A stretch of 64,000 nucleotides of DNA from Sinohyriopsis cumingii. Its lineage: Eukaryota > Mollusca > Bivalvia > Unionida > Unionidae. Made by a program: the position numbers and the translations under genes. The notes beneath the pieces were generated by a model, which searched no databases, was not told the origin of the DNA, and saw only the letters and a list, made by a program, of their open reading frames with translations. Location of the stretch: the NCBI GenBank assembly GCA_028554795.2, contig CM068839.1, forward strand, positions 16,171,220-16,235,219, in the 5' to 3' direction. This document shows, in pieces, positions 1-13,245 of the stretch (its first letter is position 1; every line of letters begins with the position of its first letter).

Positions 1-1046
1 TACACTTGGAAGTTCGCAGAATGTATTGCACTAAAGATCTTTTTCTTCGTTGTAATTTCTATATTAGTATGAACTAATATTAGTTTTTTTTTTTTTATGA
101 GCCAATGCTGCTTTTGCGGTAGACTAAAGTATGTTTCTAATAGTGGGCAATTCTTTTTCAGTAGAAAAAATTGTTTGAAATCTCCTCTCTCAAGGGTAAA
201 TTAAAAATGACCAAACTGTGTTTGTCACAAATTCACACCTATTCGAGAGTCATGAATTGATAATTTAGTTTGCTTAATTTTCAACATAAGAATTTTACGA
301 CGATTTTATAGCTTTCTCCACCCACCCGGTGTCGGTTGTCACTAAGGTGGAAACTTGATATCGTGTCTGTTATTTTATAAACTCTGGAGTTCTGGCAAAA
401 ATCTCTAGATCTCTAGAAGCTTAGCGACATCGACAGCGATTTATACTCCATATGAGAGCGAGAATTTTAACGAAAGTGTGCATGTAGTCGGTTCTGGGTC
501 TGAACATTCGGGTTTCGTTATTATTGAAACACCTCGCAAGGTTCTGAGAGAATGACTATAGGAAGTTGGTGTTGGGAAGTTTTTTTTTCCAACCCGAGTT
601 ATGGGAACAGACGTTATAATAGATAGTTTTCACGAGACTTGCTGATCGCATGGATTAGTTTCATACAATGAACCGTCCCTGATTTCTTACCATAGGAAAT
701 TCTTTTGATATTTTCATGTATGCGTGTTTAGTAATTTGAGATAGGAATATGTTTTCTTTGTATTGTGCGTTTGGGTCGTGGGTTGTATTGCAGAGCGTAC
801 AAAATATTCGGCTTGGAAAGTCGTACTAATAAGTCATAAATAATATGAAACAATGAAAACCATGCTAGAGTGAAATTAGAGTTTATTGATGTGTGATCAT
901 TAGGTGAATAGAGTAAAACTACCTATAACATTCGCCAGTTATAAAACCCTTAAATTGACGATGAAGACGACGACTATTTCTCCAGGTCCTTGGAAACAGG
1001 GGTGACATGCAGTTGTTTGATTCGCTCGGTAGCGAGATCCATAGCG

Positions 1047-1090
1047 TGTATGTATGTATGTATGTATGTATGTATGTGTATGTGTATGTG

Positions 1091-1122
<32 letters not shown>

Positions 1123-1209
1123 TGCATGCATGCATGCGTGTGTATGTATGTATGTATGTGTGTGTATGTGTGTGTGTGTATGTATGTATGTATGTATGTA
1201 TGTATGTAT
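1047..1209. repeat. TATG/TGTA-type microsatellite
   Basis: About 160 bases of TATG units with interspersed TGTGTA and GCATGCATG variants. Open frames in all directions over it are low-complexity (MYVCMYV-like) and are not genes. Confidence 0.95.
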
Positions 1210-1539
1210 GGGTAACATAGCTCAGAATGACAAAAATAAAGGATGTATTCCAGTCTGAAGATGTATTTGTCAGTAAATAAATTAATGTAATCGAATTACA
1301 TGTTCTTTAATTATATTCTTTCTGTTTTATGATTGAAATGACAGTAGTGATCAGAAACACTAACACTAAAATCACAATAACAAACAAATTCAAATAGAAT
1401 TATCATTTGAAAAGGATTATCATTTCTGTTATAAAATTACAGTAATACAATTCATTTGCTTGTATGTAGACCCAATATCATTCTGTGTAAATACTCTGTG
1501 TTATAATATCTTTACTTTGTTTTCTTTGGTACAGAACTT

Positions 1540-1542
<3 letters not shown>

Positions 1543-1609
<67 letters not shown>
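1543..1609. repeat. (TA)n microsatellite
   Basis: Uninterrupted TA dinucleotide tract of about 67 bases. Confidence 0.95.
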
Positions 1610-1616
<7 letters not shown>

Positions 1617-3672
1617 TTAAATTAATTTCTTTTTAGAACATTATAACATTCCCTAACTCTTTTGGGAGCTGATTTGCAAAATTGGGACGCTGTATATACC
1701 GTAATTTTACAAGAACCTGATTCTAATCGAAGGAAAAAGTACTGGTGTGTACAACATTACTGTCTATAGCTATGGATTGCACTATGCCATGTAACACTGC
1801 CCAACTGTGGACATTTTAAAACAGAGATTTAAGACACAATTCATGTTACTACCACTAAATTATTATGTTTCAAGACAAATATGGTAATTATATTTTTGCA
1901 CATTGGGCTACAAATATATTACCAAACACTTAATTCCTTGTGTATGACGAGTAACACTAAACAGTGGCCTCCATTTTAGGGTGCGGGGAAATAAAAGAGT
2001 TCACAATACAAATGTGTCATCTTTGCAGCGATGGTAGTGCAGTTTATTTATTGTTAAGCTGTACTTTTTTCCACGTAAAAACTCATTATATAACGGTTTG
2101 TTACAGTTCAACTACGCTTCACATACCGCTTAGTGCAAACTGATGCTGCGTCCAATACACAAATTGCTTCCAATCAAAGACGACGGACAGTGAACAAAGC
2201 ACAAAATAAAAAATCTTTCTTCTTTCTTCAGTCATGCAGAAAAATTATTTTTCAAAACATCGTACTGAACTTGTTCTCAATATACCCATATTTACAAGGA
2301 TTTTCTAGAATAAGTATTGTATGTGTAATTGGCAGCATTCAAACAGTGTAAAAAAAATGATGTGAAATAAATGCTTGCTTTGCTTTATATACACACACTT
2401 GATAAGAGAATGGTGCATATAAATAAAGCACAACAAATTCCTCCGAAAATGTAAATGCTATGAATTCATGCAACATTTGCAACAATTTTACCCTATAATT
2501 TAGTTTCTGCAGTATCGATGTAAGTTTACTTTATCAATCAGTTATTTAGCAGATACCCTTGCGGCCGTGTTTGTCTGCAAGTTATCGTTTGTACAAATTC
2601 ATGGCATCCATATATTCCAAAAACATGGTCCTTGTTTTTAAGACTTGTATCAAACCTGTAACTAAGTTACACACGACAGTGGTTTATATCTCTTCATATA
2701 GCATGCACAAAACAGCCCGAAACTTTTATTTTTGTACAGATTAATTATCGCCAATCAAAGCACTAAATCATATTTGCATCTCGGTGCTAAGTTATAAGTT
2801 TTTTTTGTTTGATGATTGGCGCATCGTTCTGATGCATCCCAATACAGCGCACACACACACGAATAACCAAGGAAGAACAAGTAACACAACCATTTATAAA
2901 GCACATCATCAGTGACAAGTTTTTTTAAAATTTTGTTTTGCTTGAGTGACGTAATTTGTTTGGGTCTCAGTCGTGGCTAGCTACGATGTCGTAGCCTCAA
3001 CTTGATTGTGTTGTGGTTGAGGCTACGAACTGATCCCATATCAGGTAATGGAGCAAAAAATATCATCACTAAAGTAAGAAAAACAAACAGTATAGAAATC
3101 AACTACATAAGTATAATCATGCTGTGAAAGAAGTTTGGCTTATTTTGAATTTATTAAGCCCTTATACGATAAAATAAATTGGCATGGTTACTCTAACCTT
3201 ATACTGTACGCCATGACAGATAACGCGAGACTCTCGCCGTGACCCCTTTTCTACGTAAGGCTTGCCAGACCATATTTTGGATATTCTACGCTATATTATT
3301 ATCAATCAAGTGCGAATAATCGCTTCTTGGTGAATTTCAAAGTTGCCGATAAACCGTATTTACTTTTAATGCGCAGAATTTCTGACCCAAACGGCGCCAA
3401 ATTTTTACTAAGATTTGTTTACATTTCCAAATAAGGCGTCAATGTCCTTATATGGCACACAAACAAACAAGGCTGAGAACGGAAGTAATCATTATTTGAA
3501 ATAATATGGAGGACGATCTAAACGAAAATATCGGCTAAAAAAGGTAAACGAGATTTTTCAACTATTTCTACAATAATTTTCGATATTTCCGGTATTAAAT
3601 AAGAGGACAACTCAATTTATTGGATTATATGCAAGGAATATGTTTAAAGTGTTATTATTAGGCTAAGAGAGC

Positions 3673-3695
3673 GCCGGGTGTGAATCACACCCGGC
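3673..3695. repeat. Perfect short inverted repeat
   Basis: GCCGGGTGTG, a 3-base AAT spacer, then CACACCCGGC. The 10-bp GC-rich arm stands out in AT-rich surroundings. No gene abuts it; it could be a cruciform or part of a decayed transposon end. Confidence 0.7.
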
Positions 3696-3818
3696 TTGCT
3701 CCATTAACACGTATATGCTCATGTTAGTACCCTGTCCACGAGGTACGAGTAAGGGTACCAATATTAGTACTCAGTCGTGGCAAAATCCACATCTTAACCT
3801 CATCAAAAGATGTACGCT

Positions 3819-3971
3819 GATCGTGGGAAATGGCAGGGTAGCTCAGTAATGTAAAAATTTGTACGATGTGACATTTTCATGCAGAATTTGTTACGCGGAT
3901 CGTGGGAATGGCAGGGTAGCTCAGTAATGTAAAAATTTGTACGATGTGACATTTTCATGCAGAATTTGTTG
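3819..3971. repeat. Two-copy 75-bp tandem duplication
   Basis: The segment from GATCGTGGGAAATGGCAGGG to GCAGAATTTGTT is repeated immediately downstream with one or two differences. No coding content. Confidence 0.9.
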
Positions 3972-5308
3972 GTGGTATTTTCTGAGATTTGTTATTAACA
4001 TCATAAGAATCTTTACATCCATTTTACACCTACAATCATCAAAATTGGTATGTGGATACAAGTATTTTACTGTGACCAGGATTGTGCTTTGTCAGCTCGG
4101 CCACTAAGGATAGTTTACTGTATATTGAACACTAGAATCCCTACATCTATCAATTGTTTTATGTTCTCTCATTTTTAGAAATGTTGTGCGCTGATTATTA
4201 CTGCGACATGCTTTTATTTTGTCTTTAAACATGAATTTTGAAGCTGCATCTTTAGTATTGTCTCCAATTCCAATTAAATCTTAAATTAGGTTAAAGTGTA
4301 CATTAACTGTAGCAGTATAATCAATAATGACTATACAACAAGAACTCAGCTTTCTGAAAAAAAAATGTTTCATATTTGTAGAATAGTTTTGACAATTGAA
4401 GGCCATTTGTCGGTCCTTTTACTTTTGGAAAATGCCCGCGTGGTTAGTTCAGTTGTTTATGCAACAACCTTTCTTTATAACGTCAAAGAAAGCATATCCT
4501 GTGGTCTTTTATCTTGCATAATAAATAGTGTGACGTCATCAGACTTGAAGCATCAACACATCGTTCTTTTAAGTGTTACAGACTGCCTGATGGCACTTAG
4601 GAACACCAAGCCTAAGGTAAAGAAGTTGTAGTTTTCTTTGCTTTTGGTTGGAATTACGTGTCAACTTAGTCTTGTAAATTGTAAAGGATTAATGTATTTC
4701 AAATGTTTGAAGATTTTGTTAGAGATGCATAAGTGCACAGTACTTCATAGCTCTTTCTTCTGTCATTACAATCAGTCGATTTTACGTCGTGTAACCTTTG
4801 TACATGCTTCCTATCTTGTTTATGTTACTATCTTGAATGATTTTTTTTTTTCAGGATTGACTTGTGTTAATTGTATTGATGTAGTGCTCTAACATCTGGT
4901 AATATTCACTTCCTTTTAATTGTAAAATTGTATCCCAACAGTCTGTTTGGAACATGGAAGGAACAGAAAGAATCGTGTGGCATGCATTATTACTGTAATT
5001 ACAGTAATGTCCGATCGCTGTTACCAATTATCAGTTTCTTGTAAATTTATTAATATTCCCGTATTGAATTTATTGAATGGCTAATAAGTCAGGTGTATTA
5101 CTGGACCTATCGTGATCTCTTGCCATACAGAATACTGTCCCTGCTGTTAATGAAATGTTAACGTGTTTGAAAAGTTTTACTTTGTAGTAGAATGTGAAAA
5201 AAAATGTTTTATGTTCAGCGACTTACATTTTCACATCATATTTTGTAAATTTTGATGTTCTTTCAGCCATATACAATTTTTGCAGTATCACCACCATTCT
5301 TGCAAATT

Positions 5309-5590
5309 ATGCAGCAGTTTCGTGAAGCCCAGAGGTTGTACAGGTCAATTTTGAACGGAGATGATCCTACTGAAGAGAGAAAGAAGATCTACATTCTTAT
5401 CTACCAGTTCTTGTGTCTCTGTGCCCCCGAAGAACGGTTCAGGTCAAAGGAAATAGAAAACGTTATTTTCGAGACCGCTAAGGCAGACATGTTAACTCCA
5501 CTCAAGGCTGCGAAAGCCTTTAGCCATCTTGAGAGATACTTAACAATCTTGTATAAAACACCTTGGAAAAGGGAATATCACAAACTTAAC
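5309..5590 (+). CDS. SPATA2/tamozhennic-like PUB-domain protein, exon 1 (94 codons)
   Basis: N-terminal coding exon of a PUB-domain adaptor. Human SPATA2 links the deubiquitinase CYLD to the linear-ubiquitin ligase subunit HOIP; fly tamozhennic is the related protein (established knowledge). A 3' splice site (TTCTTTCAG) ends at 5266, the first in-frame ATG is 5309 (MQQFREAQRLYRS), and a strong GTAAGT donor begins at 5591. The piece LTPLKAAKAFSHLERYLTIL followed by PWKREYHKLN resembles the helical first half of the SPATA2 PUB region, including its PWKKEF-like motif. The phase-0 junction continues directly into TYSGFF of the exon at 15622, which matches the family. A non-coding 5' exon probably lies upstream. 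Family assignment is from remembered similarity, not a search. Confidence 0.8.
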
Positions 5591-7397
5591 GTAAGTATCG
5601 TACTTGTGCCTACTGTACTACAGATGTGTCTTCTCCTCTTCCTCTACATTAATAATGAACATTTTACCTGTACACATAGATGGACATTCCACTGGAAATG
5701 AGGTATCAAGTTTAGCATATGGGTTAAACAGCCTACATTGCGTCGATATGATGGAAGTTAAAGGTCACATTTCGGAACAACAGGAATATACATTGCTTTC
5801 ACCAGTAGGTGACTGGTAGATTAATAACTTCGTCTTAAGCAAGTAAGATCATATATCCACTCGAAATACATTGTTTTCACCAGTAGGTGTCAGATTAAAC
5901 TAATAACGTCGTCTTAAATAAAATCATGAAGATATAAATACTGTAAGTCAGGGACCATTTGTATTAGATTTTAATCCATCTAGTTTAAATCATTATTCTT
6001 ATTTACAAAGTCGTGCATTGGATTTTGGTAATATTGATTATTTATGATACAGTCATTTTAGACTTTTTGTTTAAGATAATTTTCCATGATTATTCGTGTC
6101 AGAGGAGAAGAGAAACACATTTCATTTTATGATAGTATTATACTTTTAATATTATGCTAGTTGTTCATCATGCAATATGTTATTGACGTAAAAACAAAGA
6201 AATACTCCTGGCCAAACTTAATTTTTTTCTTTCATTGTCTGAAACGAAGATAACATGATCGATAACGAGTACCATTCTCTATCATTCATTTAAGATGCGA
6301 TGAGTGTAGTTTTAGACACTGATTTTTAGAATTTTAGAAGACGTGTTTATTTTTTTACGATAAAATTTGAAGGATAGTTTTAAAATTATTGGCCAGTCGA
6401 AATAACATGGTTTAAATGAAAAAGGGTGTCTGCATTAAATTTAAAAAATGAACAACGTTTACTGTAAGCATGCATCTGGAGGACTCTCGAAGCTGTTAAT
6501 CAGCTTCTTGTTCAACTGGTCATATTGCTGAGTGAGCTTATGGTAAGACAGTGCTTTCATTGCACGTCCTCCTTCATATGTAGTGCGTACAGAGGTATCC
6601 TTCATTATTTGCTTTTTTCAAATTCGTTCTGAGAAAAAAAACTGGACTAATTTCAGCTAAATGTTCAAGATAAAATCCAAGTTTTCAGGCCTGTCAAGTG
6701 ATACCATTTCGCTATATCATATGGCCGCCTCTGTTGAAAATAGAGACGTTTTGAAATAGCAGTTCATAAACCGAAGTTAATACTATTGTGACAGAAAGCA
6801 CCACGTCATGAAGGCCTGTCAATCTTTTATCATTAATGCAGATGCGCCAAACAGTTTGGATGCTATTGCTATCAAAATGATGCCAAACTTCCAACAAATA
6901 TGTTCGCTGGTCCTAAAAATATGCAACTTTTAACTTTTTCCAGAGTAATCACCAGTACTTTAGTCCAGATTTGAATGAAAACATTTTGGCAAGAAGGCAT
7001 TTCAACGAATGATGCCGATCCGTTTTCCAGTACGGACATCGTTACCAAAAATAGCAAACCTTTAAATGACTTTGTCAAATTTGACAGAGCAGTCTGAAAA
7101 CACCTTTCAAAGTTAAACAAGTCATGTAGATTAACTTTCAAATATAACTACTGATAAAATAAGAGATATTAAAACCTTTAAACGACTTTTAACAAATGTA
7201 AGCGAATTTGATCTAAAGTATAGTTAGTGTCCTAAAGATATATTAACTTTTCTAATGTGGTGCAGATACCTAAATAGTATGATGGTCGTTACTGAAATTT
7301 ATGAAAAAGTTGAACAACGACCTCGTATTGCCTGCTGAACAGAATGTAACAAATTTTGACCGAATGTCTTGGCATGAAGCCGTTTAAGTTTATACAG

Positions 7398-8310
7398 CGT
7401 TACGTTTAGGCTTTCAGTAAACGCAAAAGAAAAGAGTGAAGACAACAAGCTTTCTAAAATTTGACAAATAATTTATTTCCCTAGAAAAGCAAAGTAAAAA
7501 TGAGGAAAAGAACTTTTAAAAATGAAATCCAAAAATAATCCAAGAATGATCCAAGAATTATAAATTATTAGCCCTAGTAATAAAATGTTATAATGAATTT
7601 GAGTTCGAGTCCCGATGAAAAATCCAAAATGGAAGGCGATGACTTATGCTATAGCCAGTGTAGTACTGATGTGTTTACATTTGTTTGTTGTACCACAGAA
7701 AATAATATTCCGGTGATTGAATTCTGAATAAAATTTCAGTAAATGTCTTTGTCCAAGAAATCTGTTAGAGCACTTAAAATATTCTCCAGGGAAATGAATT
7801 AATCTCTTAGAATCCAAATAATTTGAAGAAAAATTAAAATGTAACAACAACTGGTCAGAACAGAAGAAAAAAACATTTCAATGTCAAAGGTAAAAAGTCC
7901 AACTCGGATTATTTCTCTAAACTTCGGTATTAAACCTAGCTACTGCGCAAAACAGATGCCCGTATGAGGGTCACGTGATCACTTTCCAGAAACCAATAGA
8001 AACTTTTAAATCTCGTACTCCCATTCAGCATCAATCTCACTCTTATCAATCCCACATTACGAATGAATAAAGAAAAAGAAGTTGCTTACTTGATTCTCAG
8101 TCTAAGTCAGGAACTAGGTCAGCATAAAGATACAAAGTTCTTTTATTAGGTGTTTACGAAAATAACAGTCAGGTCGAACTAATTTCTGGAAAATGTCAAA
8201 TTCCAGTAAACAAAATTACATTACTATAACGTGTAATCGAATAAAAAAAATTAAACATTCAAACAAACAATTAAATTAAATCAAATATAAATTATATCAA
8301 ATATACATAG
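7398..8310 (-). mobile_element. Ty3/gypsy LTR (3' LTR, minus-strand orientation)
   Basis: About 0.9 kb sharing long stretches with the LTR at 24669 and with fragments at 9482-9665 and 10288-10730. On the minus strand, a polypurine tract ending GGGGGAAGTG (complement at about 8312-8336) precedes the presumed LTR 5' end near 8310. The opposite boundary is set by similarity to TGTTACG at 24669. The sequence is decayed and I see no clear target duplication. Confidence 0.7.
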
Positions 8311-8436
8311 CACTTCCCCCATAAAGAAAAAGAAAGATTTATATGATAACGCTTTCTTTTTACGATATATTAATTATACGTGAGGTTAAAAAGAACTCAT
8401 ATGAATTATACAAGGTGTACATGAAATAATACATTT

Positions 8437-9475
8437 CTATGCACGGGAAAGTGCATCTGCTATTAAATTATCTTTTTCTTTGATGTGCCTGAGGTCAGTA
8501 TCATGATCCGGTAACAACAATCTCCACCTAAGTAGTATTTTCTTTTTATTTTTCATCTTGCCGATAAAAGTAAGAGGGTTGTGGTCACTAAACACAATAA
8601 TCGAAGAAGGAGCTGAACAAATGTAAACTTCAAAATGTTGTAATGTCAATATCAAAGCCATACATTCCTTCTCGATTGTTGAATAATTTTTTTGGTGCTT
8701 ATTTAATTTCCTAGAAAAATATCACTCTGGATTATCAATACCATTTTCGTCTTCTTGAATCAAGACTGCTCCAACCCCAACATCACTTGCATCATGTAAG
8801 GGCCGTAATACCTAAACTGAAGAAAATTTTGAAGAATGAGCAAGAGAGACAGAACTCTATTACCAGACTCAAAAGTTCTCTCCATTGTAGTTTTGTCAAA
8901 CCATAATTTAACTTTTGACTTGAACTGCTGAATGTCAAATTCAAGCATAAAATTTTACCCTTGACCCGATTGGACGGATTTGTGAAGGCCAAATTGATTT
9001 ATTTTTTTAAAAATTATTAAAGCTTTTACTGTTGTTTTATATTTAATATTCCTCAAAGGAATTGCCTCTGGAAACCTTGTTGACGTACACTTTATGGTCA
9101 ACCAGTATTGGTTACCTAACTTGGTCTACACAACACTCTCTACCATAATTGTACTAAACGGTTCGTCAAATGCAGGACTAGGTTGCAGATGAGCCTTAGG
9201 TATCATCTGATTGGGTTTTCCTACTATTTGACAAGTATGACAAGATCTACAGTATTTGCAAGCATCGGTTTTGATTTTTGGCCATTAGAAGTTAGTCAAG
9301 ATCTTGTATTACGCCTTATTAATCCCTAAATGACCAGCCAAATGAGTTTCATCGGCCAGACTAAGTATTTTCTGTGTTTAAGATTTTGGAACCACAATTT
9401 GTATGTTCACTGACCACTCATCACCAGCAGGTACCTCGGGAGGTCTCCATTTTCTCATAATAATTGTCGTTTGTC
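8437..9475 (-). pseudogene. pol: Gypsy pol fragments: RNase H, integrase C-terminus and integrase zinc finger, rearranged
   Basis: On the minus strand, three parts of a Ty3/gypsy polyprotein can be read. At 9150-9475 is the integrase zinc-finger region, with KWRPPEVPAGDEWSV upstream and SCHTCQIVGKPNQMIPKAHL as the CxxC part. At 8820-9000 is a piece like the integrase C-terminus (KVKLWFDKTTMERTFESGN). At 8437-8830 is RNase H with VFSDHNPLTFI and HIKEKDNLIADALSRA. In an intact element RNase H comes before integrase, so the order is scrambled by deletion or by fusion of two copies. Stops and frameshifts separate the pieces. Confidence 0.8.
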
Positions 9476-9481
9476 ACCCAG

Positions 9482-10730
9482 AATTATAAATTATTAGTCC
9501 TAGTAATAAAATATTCTAAGGAATTGGAGTTCGAGTCCCGACGAAAAATCCGAAATGGAAGGCGATGACGTATGCTATCGCCAGCTTAGTACTGATGTGT
9601 CTAAATTTCTGTGTTGTACCATGGAAAATAATATTCCGGTGATTGAATTCCGAATAAAATTTTAAAGAGAAAGAATTTCCCCGGGTTTCCTCACTGGTTA
9701 TACTGGCTATTTAAAAAAGACCTTGTATATCTTAGGTATTGTTCAATGAACCTTTAATTCCATTTATTCTGGTGCATGATTAATGGGTGTAATATGGGTT
9801 ATAGACTGTACAGCTTGGCCTTACCACAGATGTGCATCTTTCAAAAACTGCTAGCTCCGCTTGGTCCTTTTCACTTCCTGGACTTCAAAGGTAAATTGCA
9901 TTTTAAAAAAATAGCAGATAACTCTTTTTTTTTATACATTTTCTGTATTACATTTTCTATATGTAGTAATTCATCCATTGCACTTTCAGAAGCTGGTATT
10001 GTCTAGTTGGGCAAAATTCATTTTTCTATTTTAATAGGTGCTAAAGATAGTGTACATTAGACTAATTCAGGCTGATTTTTTTTAGCATACGTGAGCAGTC
10101 ATTTTAGTTGCAGTGTGTTTTGATTATGTACAATTTCCATAAGTACAATATCCAAAGAAATGTCAGCCACATTATATTAAAGTTGCATAGAGGTATGTCA
10201 ACATTCTCTCCACTGTGCATGTTTCAAATGCAAACAACTTCACCTTACATACGCCACTCTCTCAAAAGTACATATTAACTGGTGAGCGCTCCCATAAATA
10301 TTTTTGTCAAAGAATTCTGTATGAGCACTTAAATATTTTCCAGGGAAAAGAATTAATCTCTTCGAATTCAAATAATTTAAAGAAAAATTAAAATGTAACT
10401 CCAACTGGTCACAACAGAAGAAAAAAAAACACCTTTCAGTGTCAAAGGTAAAAAGCCCAACTCAGATTATTTCTCTAAACATTGGTATTAAACCTAGCTA
10501 CTGCGCAAAACAGATGCCCGTATGAGGGTCACGTGATCGTTTTCCAGAAACAAATAGAAGTTTTAAATCACGTACTCACAGTCAGCCTCAAGCTCACTAT
10601 TATCAATCCCACATTATGAATGAATTTTAAAAAAGTTGTTCACTAACATGTAATGGAATTTAAAAAAATTAAACTTTCAACCAGCCATTAAATAAAATCA
10701 AATATAAATTAAATCAAATATACACAACAG
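9482..10730 (-). mobile_element. Second gypsy LTR copy, split by about 0.6 kb of unrelated DNA
   Basis: 9482-9665 matches LTR positions 7558-7745, and 10288-10730 matches 7751-8310, including TGCGCAAAACAGATGCCCGT. The intervening 9666-10287 is unrelated AT-rich DNA with no gene I can recognise, probably a later insertion. Confidence 0.7.
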
Positions 10731-11774
10731 ATGATGCTGATATGCAGTCCAACATGGTTATCTTTATTAAAAATAAAAATTGTTGAACTGCTTCGTCTGA
10801 AGAAAAAGAAAAAGAAAAAACTGCAGGATTCGAATACATTTGAAAGAAAACATCCGGTTATGAAAGCCTTCAAAGATTTTGCAGGTGAGGTCAATTGATT
10901 GTCAAATACGGCCGCTAATAGAAAGAAAAGAAATAGACCTTGAAACGAATGCTAGCAGCAGCAAAAAAAAAAAAAAAAAAAAAAAAGCAAGACAGAATGT
11001 GACCTAATATCACGGAAATCATCATGACTTGGACATTTTTCGAGTTTTTGCAAGTGGTGTAGATACTGTTCATTGTGATAGTCATTACTGAAAATTGAGG
11101 CAAAAGCCTTATAGGGCATCTCATAGCCTGCTCAACAGAATATTCAAAATCTTGACAGCGCGTGTTGGCATGAAGCGTTTTAAGTTTGAACAAATTATAC
11201 TGTTCAGTAATCCAATACGCCTACCGTTACTGAAGTTATTAATAACGTTAAAAGTCTTGTACCCCAAAAAACCGGCCCTTCAGAAACAAGTCAGATTTTT
11301 CTTAAAAATCGTTCTTGTTGGAGGTCTTCAATATATGTATACAAATGACGCCATCAAATTTGGCTCCTTATATTTAGAAAGAAAACCTTCAAACTTCTTC
11401 GCACTAGTATCCCGTGAACATAAGTTCTAAACATTTTGACCGAAAGCCTCCAATTGACTTAGATCGGCCAAGTGATCTTCCATTCGGACATATGGCGTGT
11501 CACTAAGCAATCGATCGCAAGGCCTTTGGGGTGTCTTGTTTAGATTCTGATTCGTAGTGCATCAAGTTGTTTCAGTTAAAATTTAATTGGCACGTAGAGC
11601 GTGCTGTACAAATAATTAAATATTGAATTATTCCCTGGATGTTTCTTTCGGTCTGACTCCTTATTCTCTAAACATATTGAGAAAGAAACTTAAGCACCAA
11701 CTCAAAATCGGGAAATGTTATCAGTCTTCGTTCGATAATTTGATTAAAATAAAGTTAGCTTCATATATAATTTT

Positions 11775-12859
11775 CAGGATTTTCTTTTCTGGAATGATGT
11801 TGACTGTCAATACTTTGGTCCTTATGTGATTGTCGTATCTAAATTTTAGACTTTTCTTTTCTGGAATGATGTTGACTGTCAATAGCATGGTCCTTATGTG
11901 ATTGTCGTATCTAAATTTTAGACTTTTCTTTTCTGGAATGATGTTGACTGTCAATAGCATGGTCCTTATGTGATTGTCGTATCTAAATTTTAGACTTTTC
12001 TTTTCTGGAATGATGTTGACTGTCAATAGCATGGTCCTTATGTGATTGTCGTATCTAAATTTTAGACTTTTCTTTTCTGGAATGATGTTGACTGTCAATA
12101 GCATGGTCCTTACGTGATTGTCGTATCTAAATTTTAGACTTTTCTTTTCTGGAATGATGTTGACTGTCAATAGCATGGTCCTTACGTGATTGTCGTATCT
12201 AAATTTTAGACTTTTCTTTTCTGGAATGATGTTGACTGTCAATAGCATGGTCCTTATGTGATTGTCGTATCTAAATTTTAGACTTTTCTTTTCTGGAATG
12301 ATGTTGACTGTCAATAGCATGGTCCTTATGTGATTGTCGTATCTAAATTTTAGACTTTTCTTTTCTGGAATGATGTTGACTGTCAATAGCATGGTCCTTA
12401 TGTGATTGTCGTATCTAAATTTTAGACTTTTCTTTTCTGGAATGATGTTGACTGTCAATACTTTGGTCCTTATGTGATTGTCATATCTAAATTTTAGACT
12501 TTTCTTTTCTGGAATGATGTTAACTGTCAATAGCATGGCCCTTACGTGATTGTCGTATCTAAATTTTAGACTTTTCTTTTCTGGAATGATGTTGACTGTC
12601 AATAGCATGGTCCTTATGTGATTGTCGTATCTAAATTTTAGACTTTTCTTTTCTGGAATGATGTTGACTGTCAATAGCATGGTCCTTATGTGATTGTCGT
12701 ATCTAAATTTTAGACTTTTCTTTTCTGGAATGATGTTGACTGTCAATAGCATGGTCCTTATGTGATTGTCGTATCTAAATTTTAGACTTTTCTTTTCTGG
12801 AATGATGTTAACTGTCAATAGCATGGTCCTTACGTGATTGTCATATCTCAGTTTTAGAC
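11775..12859. repeat. 72-bp minisatellite, 15 copies
   Basis: Fifteen near-identical head-to-tail 72-bp units, each containing CTGGAATGATGTTGACTGTC. Because 72 is a multiple of three, the minus strand stays open and reads a 24-residue repeat (RYDNHIRTMLLTVNIIPEKK plus SLKF). Units differ by a few substitutions (TTATGTG/TTACGTG, AGCATGG/CTTTGG). I treat it as non-coding: it lies in an intron and the repeat explains the open frame. Confidence 0.95.
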
Positions 12860-13185
12860 TTTGAGCTTGAGCGTAAATCACATACTCAAAATATTTCGAG
12901 AAACTATCCCTGGCCTCGTCCTTCATTCCAAACACAGCGAACTCTAGCTTTCATTCTACGTTTATCAAAACTTACTAGAGTAACTAAAATAAATTTAAAA
13001 AGCTCCACTTTTGTAAACTTCTTATACATCGAAATTATACAGCCTCGTTTGGCAACTACAGTAGAGTTTTGTTTAATAAAATAAAAAAAATAACGAGATT
13101 CTTAGGTTAGTAAGCTCGAGACGAAACAAGTACCGATAGTGGATTATACATTTAATTATGATGACTCCGATCAGGTTAAGGTCAC

Positions 13186-13186
<1 letters not shown>

Positions 13187-13243
<57 letters not shown>
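13187..13243. repeat. (TA)n microsatellite
   Basis: Pure TA tract of about 57 bases in the intron. Confidence 0.95.

Positions 13244-13245
<2 letters not shown>

Larger units (their letters stand above)
1..5266. other. Non-coding flank upstream of the first recognised exon
   Basis: I see no convincing coding exon here. Open frames are short, AT-rich or made of microsatellite, and none resembles a protein family I know. The stretch holds a TATG/TGTA microsatellite, a pure TA tract, a 23-base inverted repeat and a 75-bp tandem duplication, listed separately. It could include the promoter or 5' non-coding exons of the SPATA2-like gene, but I cannot place them. Confidence 0.5.

Noticed and set aside
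919..1258. Overlapping ORFs of MYVCMYV or HTYIHTY type
   Set aside because: They are translations of a TATG/TGTA microsatellite.
11775..12859. CRISPR-like array
   Set aside because: The whole 72-bp unit is repeated with no unique spacers, and the genome is eukaryotic.
11721..12935. 404-codon repeat-protein ORF on the minus strand
   Set aside because: Open only because the 72-bp unit is a multiple of three; it lies in an intron, the start is GTG, and no family resembles it.
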